The notes beneath the pieces were generated by a model, which saw only the letters and a program-made list of their open reading frames with translations, ran no database searches and was not told the DNA's origin. 51,335 nucleotides of DNA from assembly GCA_964505265.1 (NCBI GenBank), contig CAZDGN010000011.1, positions 1 to 51,335 of the forward strand, written 5' to 3'. The position numbers were made by a program, and so were the translations under genes. Shown here in pieces: positions 16,592-24,864 of the stretch (position 1 is its first letter; the number at the start of each line of letters is the position of its first letter). The stretch comes from CAILUF01 sp964505265. GTDB lineage: Bacteria > Pseudomonadota > Alphaproteobacteria > Rickettsiales > UBA1997.

Positions 16592-17797
16592 ATGACCGAA
16601 AATTTTACATCGCCAAAATTACTTCCAGTTCATAAAAGATTTGATGTAATTTTTAAAAAAGGTAAAGGTATGTATATTTATGACAACAAGCATAAATACC
16701 TTGATTTTGGTGCTGGAATTGCCGTTAATGCACTTGGTCATTGTCATAAAAAAATGGTAAAAGCATTAACAAAGCAGGCTAAAAAATTATGGCACATTTC
16801 TAATATTTATAATTCGCTTGAGCTTAATAATTATGCCAACAAACTGGTTGCCAATTCTGATTTTGCCGATTATGTTTTTTTCTGCAACTCTGGAGCTGAA
16901 AGTATTGAATGCGCCATCAAAATGACTCGTCGGCATTTTTATGTTTTAAATCAATCTTATAAAAATCGAATAATTACCTTTAAGGGTGCTTTTCATGGCA
17001 GAACTATTGCCACAATTTCAGCAGCAAGTAAGCCAAAATATCTCGAAGGTTTCGAGCCCAAATTAGAGGGTTTTGATAATGTTGAATTTGGCGATATTGA
17101 TGCCGTAAAATCAGCAATTACCAAAAATACTGCAGGAATATTAATTGAACCAATCCAAGGCGAAGAAGGAATTAGGGTTGCCGATAAAAAATTTATCAAA
17201 AACTTAAGAAAATTATGCGATGAACATGGTCTTCTTTTAATATTTGACGAAGTTCAATGCGGAATGGGAAGGACTGGTAAGCTATTTGCACATGAATTTT
17301 TCGAAACAAAACCAGATATAGTTTGTATTGCCAAAGCTATTGGTGGTGGCTTTCCTCTGGGCGCATGTCTTGCCTCAATAAAGTCAGCAAATGGAATGGT
17401 GGCTGGAGTTCATGGCACAACTTATGGAGGCAACCCTTTAGCTATGGCAGTTGCTGATGCAGTTTTAACCGAATTAACTAGCAAAAATTTCTTAAAAAAT
17501 GTTGTTAAAAATGGAGATTTTTTAAAAAATCAATTAATAAAATTACAAGATCAATTTCCTAATTTAATTGCCGAGGTTAGAGGTGAAGGTTTGATGCTTG
17601 GAATTAAAATTAATGATAAAATTGAAAATAACTTAGTTGTTAAGCAATTTCTAAAAAACCATCTATTAACTATTCCAGCTGGAGAAAATGTTATCAGAAT
17701 ATTGCCACCACTAATTATTGAATCAAAACATGTTAAAGAAGGGATTGCCAAAATGAAAAAATCGCTTATGGAATTAGACAATCAATCAATAAATTAA
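16592..17797 (+). CDS. argD: acetylornithine aminotransferase (ArgD)
   Basis: A 401-residue class III PLP aminotransferase acting in arginine synthesis, possibly also on succinyl-diaminopimelate. FCNSGAESIECAIKM is near residue 95, IFDEVQCGMGRTGKLF near 214, and the PLP lysine lies in CIAKAIGGGFPLG (Lys248). GTTYGGNPLA follows. Motifs favour ArgD over ornithine or GABA aminotransferases. It is transcribed divergently from coq9. argC is about 15 kb away, so the pathway genes are scattered. Confidence 0.9.
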   Translation: MTENFTSPKLLPVHKRFDVIFKKGKGMYIYDNKHKYLDFGAGIAVNALGHCHKKMVKALTKQAKKLWHISNIYNSLELNNYANKLVANSDFADYVFFCNSGAESIECAIKMTRRHFYVLNQSYKNRIITFKGAFHGRTIATISAASKPKYLEGFEPKLEGFDNVEFGDIDAVKSAITKNTAGILIEPIQGEEGIRVADKKFIKNLRKLCDEHGLLLIFDEVQCGMGRTGKLFAHEFFETKPDIVCIAKAIGGGFPLGACLASIKSANGMVAGVHGTTYGGNPLAMAVADAVLTELTSKNFLKNVVKNGDFLKNQLIKLQDQFPNLIAEVRGEGLMLGIKINDKIENNLVVKQFLKNHLLTIPAGENVIRILPPLIIESKHVKEGIAKMKKSLMELDNQSIN

Positions 17798-17825
17798 TTA
17801 TATCAAAATTTAAAAATTGATAAAT

Positions 17826-19358
17826 TTAATTTGATTTATCGATTTGTTGTTTAAATATAAATTTCTTTATATTTTTAGTTGAGGATTGAGCAATTTCCTG
17901 ATCTTTACTGACCCTTATATCAAAATATTGATCATCGCTAGAATTATTTAATGCATTAGTTGTGTCAGTAATTGGTTTTTCAATAGCTTCAGAATCAATA
18001 ATTTTAAATTTTTCAACAGAAGGAACTTGAGTCGAATTAGATTTTTCATTTTGCTGTTTGAATATAAATTTCTTAGGATTTTGAGTTTTATTCAAAACCT
18101 CTTCGCCATTTTTAGTAGCCTTATTATCTATTTTCTTATTTGCTAAAGTGCTGTTTAAAACATTAATTGGTAAAGGTTCTTGAGAATTAACTTTTTCAGT
18201 AATTGGTTTTTCATCAAACGAATTATTTAAAACACTCGGATTCTTGTTAATATTAACATTATTTTCTTGCATTTGAATAAACTTAAATTTCTTAACAGGA
18301 ATATTTTGAATTGGAGTTAAGTTTTTATTAGCATCGGAAATTTTAGTAAATTTTTCTTCTATGACAGGCTCTGATTTTTGCTCTATTTCCTTTTTTAAAT
18401 TATATTTTTCTTCAGGAATCATAATTTCATCATTTTTACTTTTATTAACCTCACTGGGTGATAATGTCAAATCTTTAACTAAAATTGATTCTTTGTCAGA
18501 AATTGATTTTTTATTTTCAAATGGAGTTATAGCTTGCGGCTCTTCAAAAATATTACTGCCTAAAACATCACCAGAAACCTCAGAGGAAGCTGCTGGAACT
18601 AATTTATTTATTGCAATTTTTTTTGATATGGCATTGGTTTTAAATGGCAACGGCTCATCTTCTTCATCTGGCTTTGATTTAAAAACTAATGGAGCTGATT
18701 TAGATACATAATCTAGAAAACCATGAAGTAAAGTTTGAATTTTTTCATTATCTTGATTATTAGCAATAACCATTGCATCAGCAATTTGTCCTTTTAAAAT
18801 TAATGTATCAACAGTTTTAATTAATTTACCATCTTCAATTAAAATATTTAAACAGTCATCACATTTTGATGAAGCGGCATGTATAATTACAGTTTCATTT
18901 TGTGAATTGAAAATTCCTGGCTTTGCCCCATTTTTTAATAAATATTCTACCACTTCTGGACTTGCCGACAAAGAAGCTCTCATTAATGGGGTATAGCCTT
19001 CATTATCAGTTAAATTGGGATTAGCACCATTTTCTATTAAAATTTTAACAATATCCAAATTGCCTTCTCTAGAGGCAATATGAAGCGCGGTTGCTCCACC
19101 CTTATTTTTTTGATTTACAATAATTACACCAGCTTTAGAAAAAAACCTAGTTCCCTCGGCATCATTATTGGAAACCGCAGACATTAAGTTAGAAATTCCT
19201 GCAAATTGTTCAGAATTTTGATTATATAAACTCTCAATTTGTGCCATTATTTTATTAGAATATACAAAGGAAATCATTATGAATGATAATATTATCAAAT
19301 ACTTTTTAAAATTAGGATTTTCAAGCTCTAAAACTGCAGTTATTTCTTTATTTTTCAT
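17826..19358 (-). CDS. ankyrin-repeat protein with repetitive disordered tail
   Basis: A 510-residue protein with a hydrophobic N-terminal segment at about 20-36 (signal or anchor, ending near KIMAQ). Roughly four ankyrin repeats follow at about 55-180 (for example GATALHIASREGNLDIVKIL and GYTPLMRASLSASPEVVEYL). A 330-residue Lys/Ser/Asn/Pro-rich tail carries repeated modules: KKFKFIQMQ, then KKFIFKQQNEKSN, then KKFIFKQQIDKSN at the very end, with EKPIT in between. Ankyrin proteins often bind partners. Export to the periplasm or surface is inferred from the N-terminus. No fixed function can be named. Confidence 0.75.
   Translation of the reverse strand: MKNKEITAVLELENPNFKKYLIILSFIMISFVYSNKIMAQIESLYNQNSEQFAGISNLMSAVSNNDAEGTRFFSKAGVIIVNQKNKGGATALHIASREGNLDIVKILIENGANPNLTDNEGYTPLMRASLSASPEVVEYLLKNGAKPGIFNSQNETVIIHAASSKCDDCLNILIEDGKLIKTVDTLILKGQIADAMVIANNQDNEKIQTLLHGFLDYVSKSAPLVFKSKPDEEDEPLPFKTNAISKKIAINKLVPAASSEVSGDVLGSNIFEEPQAITPFENKKSISDKESILVKDLTLSPSEVNKSKNDEIMIPEEKYNLKKEIEQKSEPVIEEKFTKISDANKNLTPIQNIPVKKFKFIQMQENNVNINKNPSVLNNSFDEKPITEKVNSQEPLPINVLNSTLANKKIDNKATKNGEEVLNKTQNPKKFIFKQQNEKSNSTQVPSVEKFKIIDSEAIEKPITDTTNALNNSSDDQYFDIRVSKDQEIAQSSTKNIKKFIFKQQIDKSN
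17965..18213. repeat. direct repeat inside the ankyrin protein tail
   Basis: The 18-base string TCAGTAATTGGTTTTTCA occurs at 17965-17982 and again at 18196-18213. A second related pair around 17833 and 18043 encodes the KKFIFKQQ modules. The spacing (about 210-230 bp) indicates internal duplication of a 70-77 residue unit in the tail of the 17826-19358 gene. Such repeats can change copy number by slippage or recombination. Confidence 0.7.
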
Positions 19359-19486
19359 AATTTTTTTTATAAATTAAGTTTTTATAAATTATAGGAATTT
19401 TAAAACTAATTTATTAAAATAATTTTGGGTATTTATTGAAAAAAAAATTGTTTGTTTCAAAATAAATTTTAAAAAAAATGGGGACC

Positions 19487-20884
19487 TTATTTCCATCGAT
19501 TCTGCAGTTCTTTAATAAAATTTCTTTTTTGAGGAACGAATTCCTTCTCTACCCATGTTTTTGCACCATTTTTTAGAAGATATTTAACCACTAATTCGTG
19601 TTTATTTCGATAAGCTATCGACAAAGCAGTAAAACCATCATTATCCATTTCATTAATGTTAACACCTTTTTTAACCAATAAATCAACCGCCGGTAAAAAA
19701 CCATTTTTTGCCGCTAACATCAAATATGTTCGACCAAATACATCAATGTAAAACATATCAGCATTATTTTTTTCAAGTAAATCAAGTGAAGTAAAATCAT
19801 TCATTTCAATTGCTAAATGCACAGGATTATAGCCCAATCGATTTGGCAAATTTGGGTCAGCACCCTTAGCTAAAACCGATGCAATAATTGAATATTTTCT
19901 AAGAAAAATAGCATAGGTTAAAACAGTATCTCCTTGATCATTAGAAATATTAGGATTTAAAACATATTTGAAAGCCTCGTTAAAATAAGAAACACTTCCC
20001 ATTGAAATTGCGGAAAATAAAATATCAATATATTCCTTAGGTGTGTAAATAAAGGGGATATGATAGTTATCTTCGGAACGACTTCGACTTAAAATCGGAA
20101 TGGCAGGAAGTTCATCTTGGGCAAATGGCGTAAGAGATTTTTTTATTGGAATAACATTATCATTTTCTAAAATTTCTTCTTCACTTTTATCATCATTATC
20201 AATTAAATCATTCAAATATAACCTTCTTGATTCGTTGAGTTTTTTTTGAAATTCTTGCTCTTTTTGTTGCTCTTCTTGCTTAGTTTCATTTTTAAAATTT
20301 TTCTTCTCAACATCTTGAATTGCAGAACTTATTTTATTTGACTTGCTTTTTTTAATTACATTATTTTTTGGCTTCTTAACGGCATTTACAGAATTTTTAA
20401 TTTCAGAATTACTATTTGAAATAATTGGTTTTTTGGCATTCTTATCTTTAATATTTTGCTCCTTACTAGTGACCATTTCAACTTCTTTTTTTGGCTCCTT
20501 ATTGGCTACAAACTCAACTTCATTGTTCGGTTTTTTTGGTAAAACTTCAGCATTTTGTGTATTAGATTTCTGAAAATCTTCCTTGATTTTTTTAATATAT
20601 TCACGAGCTTCTGGTGGGGCTAATTTTTCGTCAAATTCAAGAAGTTTTTTTTTCATCATTTCATTAGCTTTTTTATATTCATCTTCAATATTTCCGTTTT
20701 TCATTAAAATTTTGTTTTGACGCTCAACATTATCAAGTCCAAGAGATTCAAGATCTTGATTAATATTGTAGGTTTTAGTTGGCTCTTCAATTAATTTATT
20801 TATTTCTAATTTTTTTGTTGAAGAAAAAGCCTCGGAAAAATAAAAAATTGTTAAAATTGGTAAAAATTTTTTAATTAACTTCAT
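19487..20884 (-). CDS. secreted ankyrin-repeat protein
   Basis: A 465-residue protein. A cleavable signal peptide (about 1-20, ending near SEAFS) precedes a long Lys/Glu-rich, probably disordered or coiled stretch (about 35-260). Four or five ankyrin repeats then cover about 300-450 (GDTVLTYAIFLRKYSIIASV, GYNPVHLAIEMNDFTSLDLL, GRTYLMLAAKNGFLPAVDLL, GFTALSIAYRNKHELVVKYL). Domain order is opposite to its neighbour at 17826. The start overlaps the yidD stop by four bases, so it is co-transcribed with ligA-yidD. Its partner is unknown; a periplasmic or exported role is inferred. Confidence 0.78.
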   Translation of the reverse strand: MKLIKKFLPILTIFYFSEAFSSTKKLEINKLIEEPTKTYNINQDLESLGLDNVERQNKILMKNGNIEDEYKKANEMMKKKLLEFDEKLAPPEAREYIKKIKEDFQKSNTQNAEVLPKKPNNEVEFVANKEPKKEVEMVTSKEQNIKDKNAKKPIISNSNSEIKNSVNAVKKPKNNVIKKSKSNKISSAIQDVEKKNFKNETKQEEQQKEQEFQKKLNESRRLYLNDLIDNDDKSEEEILENDNVIPIKKSLTPFAQDELPAIPILSRSRSEDNYHIPFIYTPKEYIDILFSAISMGSVSYFNEAFKYVLNPNISNDQGDTVLTYAIFLRKYSIIASVLAKGADPNLPNRLGYNPVHLAIEMNDFTSLDLLEKNNADMFYIDVFGRTYLMLAAKNGFLPAVDLLVKKGVNINEMDNDGFTALSIAYRNKHELVVKYLLKNGAKTWVEKEFVPQKRNFIKELQNRWK

Positions 20885-21153
20885 TGACTATTTGATTTTA
20901 ATTTATTTTTACAAACTGGGTCAAAACCTGTGTTTTTATTAAAGGGATTACATCTTAAAATTCGCCAAACTCCAGATAAAACCCCAAAAATAATTCCTTT
21001 TTGATTAATAGCTTCAATCATATAATTTGAACAAGTGGGTTGAAATCTACAATGATTGGATTTTAAAAAAAATGTTAAAAACACTTGATAAAACCTAACT
21101 AGGGAAATTAGGATTTTTTTAAGCAAATTGTTTAAGAAATTAATTTTAGCCAT
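20881..21153 (-). CDS. yidD: membrane protein insertion efficiency factor YidD
   Basis: A 90-residue protein of the YidD family, which supports membrane insertion by YidC. The diagnostic HCRFQPTCSNYMIEAI (about 34-49) and RILRCNPFNKNTGFDPV (about 65-81) are both intact, preceded by an amphipathic N-terminal helix. The gene usually neighbours rnpA and yidC. Here it overlaps the end of ligA by 22 bases and the start of an ankyrin gene by four, an unusual context. Confidence 0.92.
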   Translation of the reverse strand: MAKINFLNNLLKKILISLVRFYQVFLTFFLKSNHCRFQPTCSNYMIEAINQKGIIFGVLSGVWRILRCNPFNKNTGFDPVCKNKLKSNSQ

Positions 21154-23267
21154 TCCTCTTCATTTAAAATTTTAATATTTAATTCTTGGGCTTTTTTTAG
21201 CTTTGAACCGGCTTCATTTCCAGCTACCAAAAAATCAGTTTTAGCCGAAATCGAGCCAACAACTCGCATTTGCAGATCTTCGGCAATTTTTTTGGCCTCC
21301 GACCTACTCATTTTGTCCATTGTTCCAGTAAAAACTATTGATTTTCCTGCAAGCGGAGAGTTAGATAGGATTTTTTTTACAGCCAAAATATCTAATTCTT
21401 CAATCACATCTTCAAGCATCTTTAAATTTAAATCACTTCGAAAAAAATCTAAAATAGCTATTGGCATTTTTTCACCAACCCCATCTAAGGCGCAAAATTC
21501 ATTAAACCCCTGCGAACTTTTTTTCTCAATTAAATCAAAGTTTGAAATTTTAGTTATATTTTTGAAAAAATTAATAAAATTTTCAATATTACCAAAATAA
21601 TTGGCGATAACTTTGGAATTTGTTTGTCCAACATGACGAATACCGATGGCATAAATAAATTTATCCAATTCAATCTGGCGTTTTTGATTTATTGCTAAAA
21701 ATAAATTATCAACCGATTTATCGCCCCACCCTGACTTATTTCGAAGAGGATTTTGCACAAATTTTTCGTTTTTTTCTAAAGAAAAAATATCTTTAAAGGA
21801 TTTAATTCGACCCTCGTGAAAGAAATTTTCAATTTGCTTTTTTCCAAGTCCAGAAATATCGAAAGCATCTTTAGAAACAAAATGTTTTAAGTTTTCGATT
21901 AACTGTGCTTCGCAAGACAATCCGCCACTGCAACGCAAAACCACATCATCATTATTTTTTACAATTTCACTATTACAAACTGGGCATTGTTTAGGAAATT
22001 CAAAATTCTGCGATTTGTAATCTGGTGATTTTCGATGATTAACATCAACCTCAACAATCTGGGGAATAACATCACCCGCCCTTTGAATAACCACTAAATC
22101 ACCAATTTTAATATCTTTACGAATAATTTCATCTTGATTATGCAAAGTTGCCCTTGAAACCAAAACTCCACCAATATTAATTGGGTTTAATACAGCAACT
22201 GGTGTAAGTGCACCAGTTCTGCCAATTTGAATAATTATATCTCGAATAATTGTTTTGGCTTTTTGCGATGGAAATTTATGAGCAATTGCATATCTTGGGC
22301 TTCTGGCTATGTAACCAAGTCTTTTTTGCAAGTCAAAATCATTGACCTTATAAACCATTCCGTCGAGATCATAATCTAAATTAAAGCGTGAATCGCAAAT
22401 ATATTGATAATGACTTATTATGTCTTCCAAATTTTTACATAATTTTGAATTTGGTTCAACTAAAAATCCAAATTCTTGTAATTTTTTATGAAGCATTGAT
22501 TGCGAATTACATTGAAAATCTGAAGAAAAATCGCCAAGCGAATATGCGAAATAACTTAGATTTCGTGATTTGGTAATTTCTGGATCTAGTTGTCGAAGCG
22601 AACCAGCTGAAGCATTGCGAGGGTTTGCAAAAATTTTTTGAGAATTAGCTTCTTGCATTTTATTTAATGTCAAAAAATCGGATTTTCGCATATAAATTTC
22701 GCCACGAATTTCAAGAATTTTTGGCGGATTTGATGTTTGTAAAATATGTGGAAAATTTTTTATAGTTTTGGCATTTAAGGTTACATCCTCACCTTCAAAA
22801 CCATCACCCCTTGTTGCACAATAAATTAACTTACCATTTTCATAGCGGGCACTAAAAGATAGTCCGTCAATTTTTAACTCGCTAAAAAAATCTAAATTAT
22901 TTTGTTCCAAATCAGAAGAAAATAAATCTAGAATCGAAGTTTGAGGATTTTGATTTTTTTCATTGAAACCAAGAAATCTTTGCACCTTTTCAATAAAATC
23001 AGCAATATCTTGCGATGAAAAGCCGTTAGCTAACGACAGCATCGGCTTAGAGTGGTTGATTTTATTAAAAATATCCAAGGATTTTGCTCCGACTTTTTCA
23101 TCATCTTTAGAAAAATATTGAGGATAGTTTATTTTAAAATATTCCAACTTTTTTCGCAATTCATCATATTGAGAATCTGTAATCAAAGGGTTGTCGTCTT
23201 GATGGTAGGCAATATCATATCTGGCAATTTTATTTTTAAGTTCATTAATTTCTTGTGAAATTTCCAT
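21132..23267 (-). CDS. ligA: NAD-dependent DNA ligase
   Basis: A 711-residue ligase that seals nicks in replication and repair. The adenylated lysine is Lys132 in LKIDGLSF. The oligonucleotide-binding domain contains IGRTGALTPVAVL. A four-Cys zinc site (CPVC...C...C) lies near 413-434, helix-hairpin-helix repeats follow, and a C-terminal BRCT domain (about 635-711) starts at SPLAGKSIVFTGT. It is full length and shows no defects. It lies 13 bases after the mnhE-like gene and overlaps yidD. Confidence 0.97.
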   Translation of the reverse strand: MEISQEINELKNKIARYDIAYHQDDNPLITDSQYDELRKKLEYFKINYPQYFSKDDEKVGAKSLDIFNKINHSKPMLSLANGFSSQDIADFIEKVQRFLGFNEKNQNPQTSILDLFSSDLEQNNLDFFSELKIDGLSFSARYENGKLIYCATRGDGFEGEDVTLNAKTIKNFPHILQTSNPPKILEIRGEIYMRKSDFLTLNKMQEANSQKIFANPRNASAGSLRQLDPEITKSRNLSYFAYSLGDFSSDFQCNSQSMLHKKLQEFGFLVEPNSKLCKNLEDIISHYQYICDSRFNLDYDLDGMVYKVNDFDLQKRLGYIARSPRYAIAHKFPSQKAKTIIRDIIIQIGRTGALTPVAVLNPINIGGVLVSRATLHNQDEIIRKDIKIGDLVVIQRAGDVIPQIVEVDVNHRKSPDYKSQNFEFPKQCPVCNSEIVKNNDDVVLRCSGGLSCEAQLIENLKHFVSKDAFDISGLGKKQIENFFHEGRIKSFKDIFSLEKNEKFVQNPLRNKSGWGDKSVDNLFLAINQKRQIELDKFIYAIGIRHVGQTNSKVIANYFGNIENFINFFKNITKISNFDLIEKKSSQGFNEFCALDGVGEKMPIAILDFFRSDLNLKMLEDVIEELDILAVKKILSNSPLAGKSIVFTGTMDKMSRSEAKKIAEDLQMRVVGSISAKTDFLVAGNEAGSKLKKAQELNIKILNEEEWLKLIS

Positions 23268-23280
23268 AGTAAAAATTGGA

Positions 23281-23772
23281 TTAAATTAAATTATCGTCAT
23301 TTACATTGTTCAAATTTATAGTATATTTTAATAAATCAAAAGCAAAAAAATAACTATCATTAACACAGTGAACGGCGATTTTATTATTGGCAACATTAAT
23401 TGCAAAAAGTCCGCAATTCATATTAATAGTGGCAATTAACAAGGCATGATTAAATTTATAATTTTCTTTTAAATTGATATAGCGAATTGTTGGATGGAGT
23501 GTTTTGCCAAATGTAGCCAAATTAAATAAAACATAAAAACTTCGCCAAAAATTTTTAAAATATAAAGCCAAAAAATGCTTATAAAATCCAATACTTAGAT
23601 ATAAAAGTTCACTTTTTTTATCAAATAATTTTAGCTGATAAGAACTAAAGGCAACAATCATTGAAGACAATGCTCCAAATAGCACGAAACCCGTTGAAAA
23701 TTTATTACTAGAAATCATAAAAATAATCCAAAGTAATAATAAAAATAAAAAAAGGTTGAAAATATTTGTCAT
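23281..23772 (-). CDS. MnhE/MrpE-like Na+/H+ antiporter subunit E
   Basis: A 163-residue protein, taking the ATG at 23772 as start. A longer frame to 23865 would run into the divergent ribH gene and adds a non-family extension. Two or three N-terminal membrane helices precede a soluble part in which LLIATINMNCGLFAINVANN followed by KIAVHCVND fits the MrpE pattern (ITLTPGT... VH). MrpE is one subunit of a multi-gene cation/proton antiporter. No other mrp genes are in view, so it is isolated here. It is followed closely by ligA. Confidence 0.6.
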   Translation of the reverse strand: MTNIFNLFLFLLLLWIIFMISSNKFSTGFVLFGALSSMIVAFSSYQLKLFDKKSELLYLSIGFYKHFLALYFKNFWRSFYVLFNLATFGKTLHPTIRYINLKENYKFNHALLIATINMNCGLFAINVANNKIAVHCVNDSYFFAFDLLKYTINLNNVNDDNLI

Positions 23773-23836
23773 TGAAATATAAATAATTTTGTTCTTTGAA
23801 AAAGAATAAAATTTACATATAAAATTACAATTAAAA

Positions 23837-24286
23837 ATGCTAAATAAAACAAAAAAAATTGCCATTATTCAATCGGTCTTTTATCACGATTTATCCAAAA
23901 TGCTTTTAGATGGGGCTATTCAAAAAATCTTACAACATAATTTTGATTACGATATATTCACAGTAAATGGTGCCCTAGAAATTCCTTCAGCAATTTCAAT
24001 TTTGGCAAATATCAATGTTCCAAATCAGCATCCTGAATATGAAGGTTTCGTTGCTCTTGGTTGTGTTATTCGCGGCAAAACTTCGCATTACGAAATTGTT
24101 TGCAATGAAAGTGCTCGCGGGTTAATGAATCTTGGAATTAGTAAAAATTTAGCAATTGGTAATGGCATTATAACTACCGAAAATTATGATCAAGCCGAAG
24201 AGAGAGCTAATCTTAACAAACTTAATAAAGGAGGTTTCGCGGTTGAAGCTTGTCTTAGCTTAATTAATTTAAAATTTCGAAAATAA
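23837..24286 (+). CDS. ribH: 6,7-dimethyl-8-ribityllumazine synthase
   Basis: A 149-residue enzyme that condenses a ribityl-pyrimidinedione with dihydroxybutanone phosphate in riboflavin synthesis. The substrate loop GALEIPSAI is near residue 45, and GCVIRGKTSHYEIV contains the catalytic His84. The length is typical of the icosahedral or pentameric enzyme. It starts a two-gene plus-strand unit with the lipoprotein two bases downstream. Confidence 0.95.
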   Translation: MLNKTKKIAIIQSVFYHDLSKMLLDGAIQKILQHNFDYDIFTVNGALEIPSAISILANINVPNQHPEYEGFVALGCVIRGKTSHYEIVCNESARGLMNLGISKNLAIGNGIITTENYDQAEERANLNKLNKGGFAVEACLSLINLKFRK

Positions 24287-24288
24287 CT

Positions 24289-24864
24289 ATGAAAAATCTA
24301 CTTGTTATTATGTCTTTAATCACTTTAAGTTCCTGCCTGATTGGGTCTGGAGAAAATTCAAAAATTTTAAATTTGGGTGAAAAAAAATTTCCAAAACTAA
24401 CTGGCATTGATTTAAATGGAAATAAAAAATTATTACCAGAAAGTTTTGATGGAAAATTAAACATTGTTGCTATTGGCTTTGAAAGAGAGCATCAAGAAGC
24501 GATAAACACTTGGATTAAGTTTGCCGACGAAATAATCGCTAAAAATCCTGAAATTAAATTTTATGAAGTTCCATTAATTTACGAATTATCAACCTTTTCA
24601 AGAAGTTGGGTCAATAACGGTATGCGCTTTGGCATTCAAAATGAGATTGCCAGAAAACGAACTATAACAGTTTATACCAATCGGGATGAATTTTTTAATA
24701 TAATGCAAATGAAGGGAGATAGAATTTATGTTGCAATCATCAATAAGGAAGGCGATATTTTGTGGATTACCGATGGAGTTGCCTCTAAAGAAAAAATCGA
24801 ATCTATGCAAAAATTCATTAAAGATTTAGAGGTAAAAACTAATTCCAAAAAATCTAAGAATTAA
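24289..24864 (+). CDS. Atp10-like / thioredoxin-fold lipoprotein
   Basis: A 191-residue protein with a lipoprotein signal (LSSC, Cys16). The mature part reads like a thioredoxin-fold domain: FPKLTGIDLNGNKKLLPESF, then a VAIGFEREHQEAINTW strand-helix, and a C-terminal YVAIINKEGDILWITDGVAS. This pattern resembles mitochondrial Atp10 (ATP-synt_10 family), an assembly factor of the F1Fo synthase membrane sector. No redox CxxC exists; the lipid Cys is the only cysteine, so redox chemistry is unlikely. The Atp10 link is inferred by pattern and needs a profile search. Its 3' end overlaps the convergent M16 gene by 11 bases. Confidence 0.55.
   Translation: MKNLLVIMSLITLSSCLIGSGENSKILNLGEKKFPKLTGIDLNGNKKLLPESFDGKLNIVAIGFEREHQEAINTWIKFADEIIAKNPEIKFYEVPLIYELSTFSRSWVNNGMRFGIQNEIARKRTITVYTNRDEFFNIMQMKGDRIYVAIINKEGDILWITDGVASKEKIESMQKFIKDLEVKTNSKKSKN

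Noticed and set aside
17798..17850. Possible terminator GATAAAT-N8-ATTTATC between argD and the ankyrin gene
   Set aside because: The stem is seven A/T-rich pairs, lies partly in coding sequence and lacks a convincing T-run, so it is indistinguishable from chance in this composition.
23773..23865. Upstream extension of the MnhE-like frame
   Set aside because: It would overlap the divergent ribH start and adds 31 residues not seen in the family; the internal ATG at 23772 is preferred.
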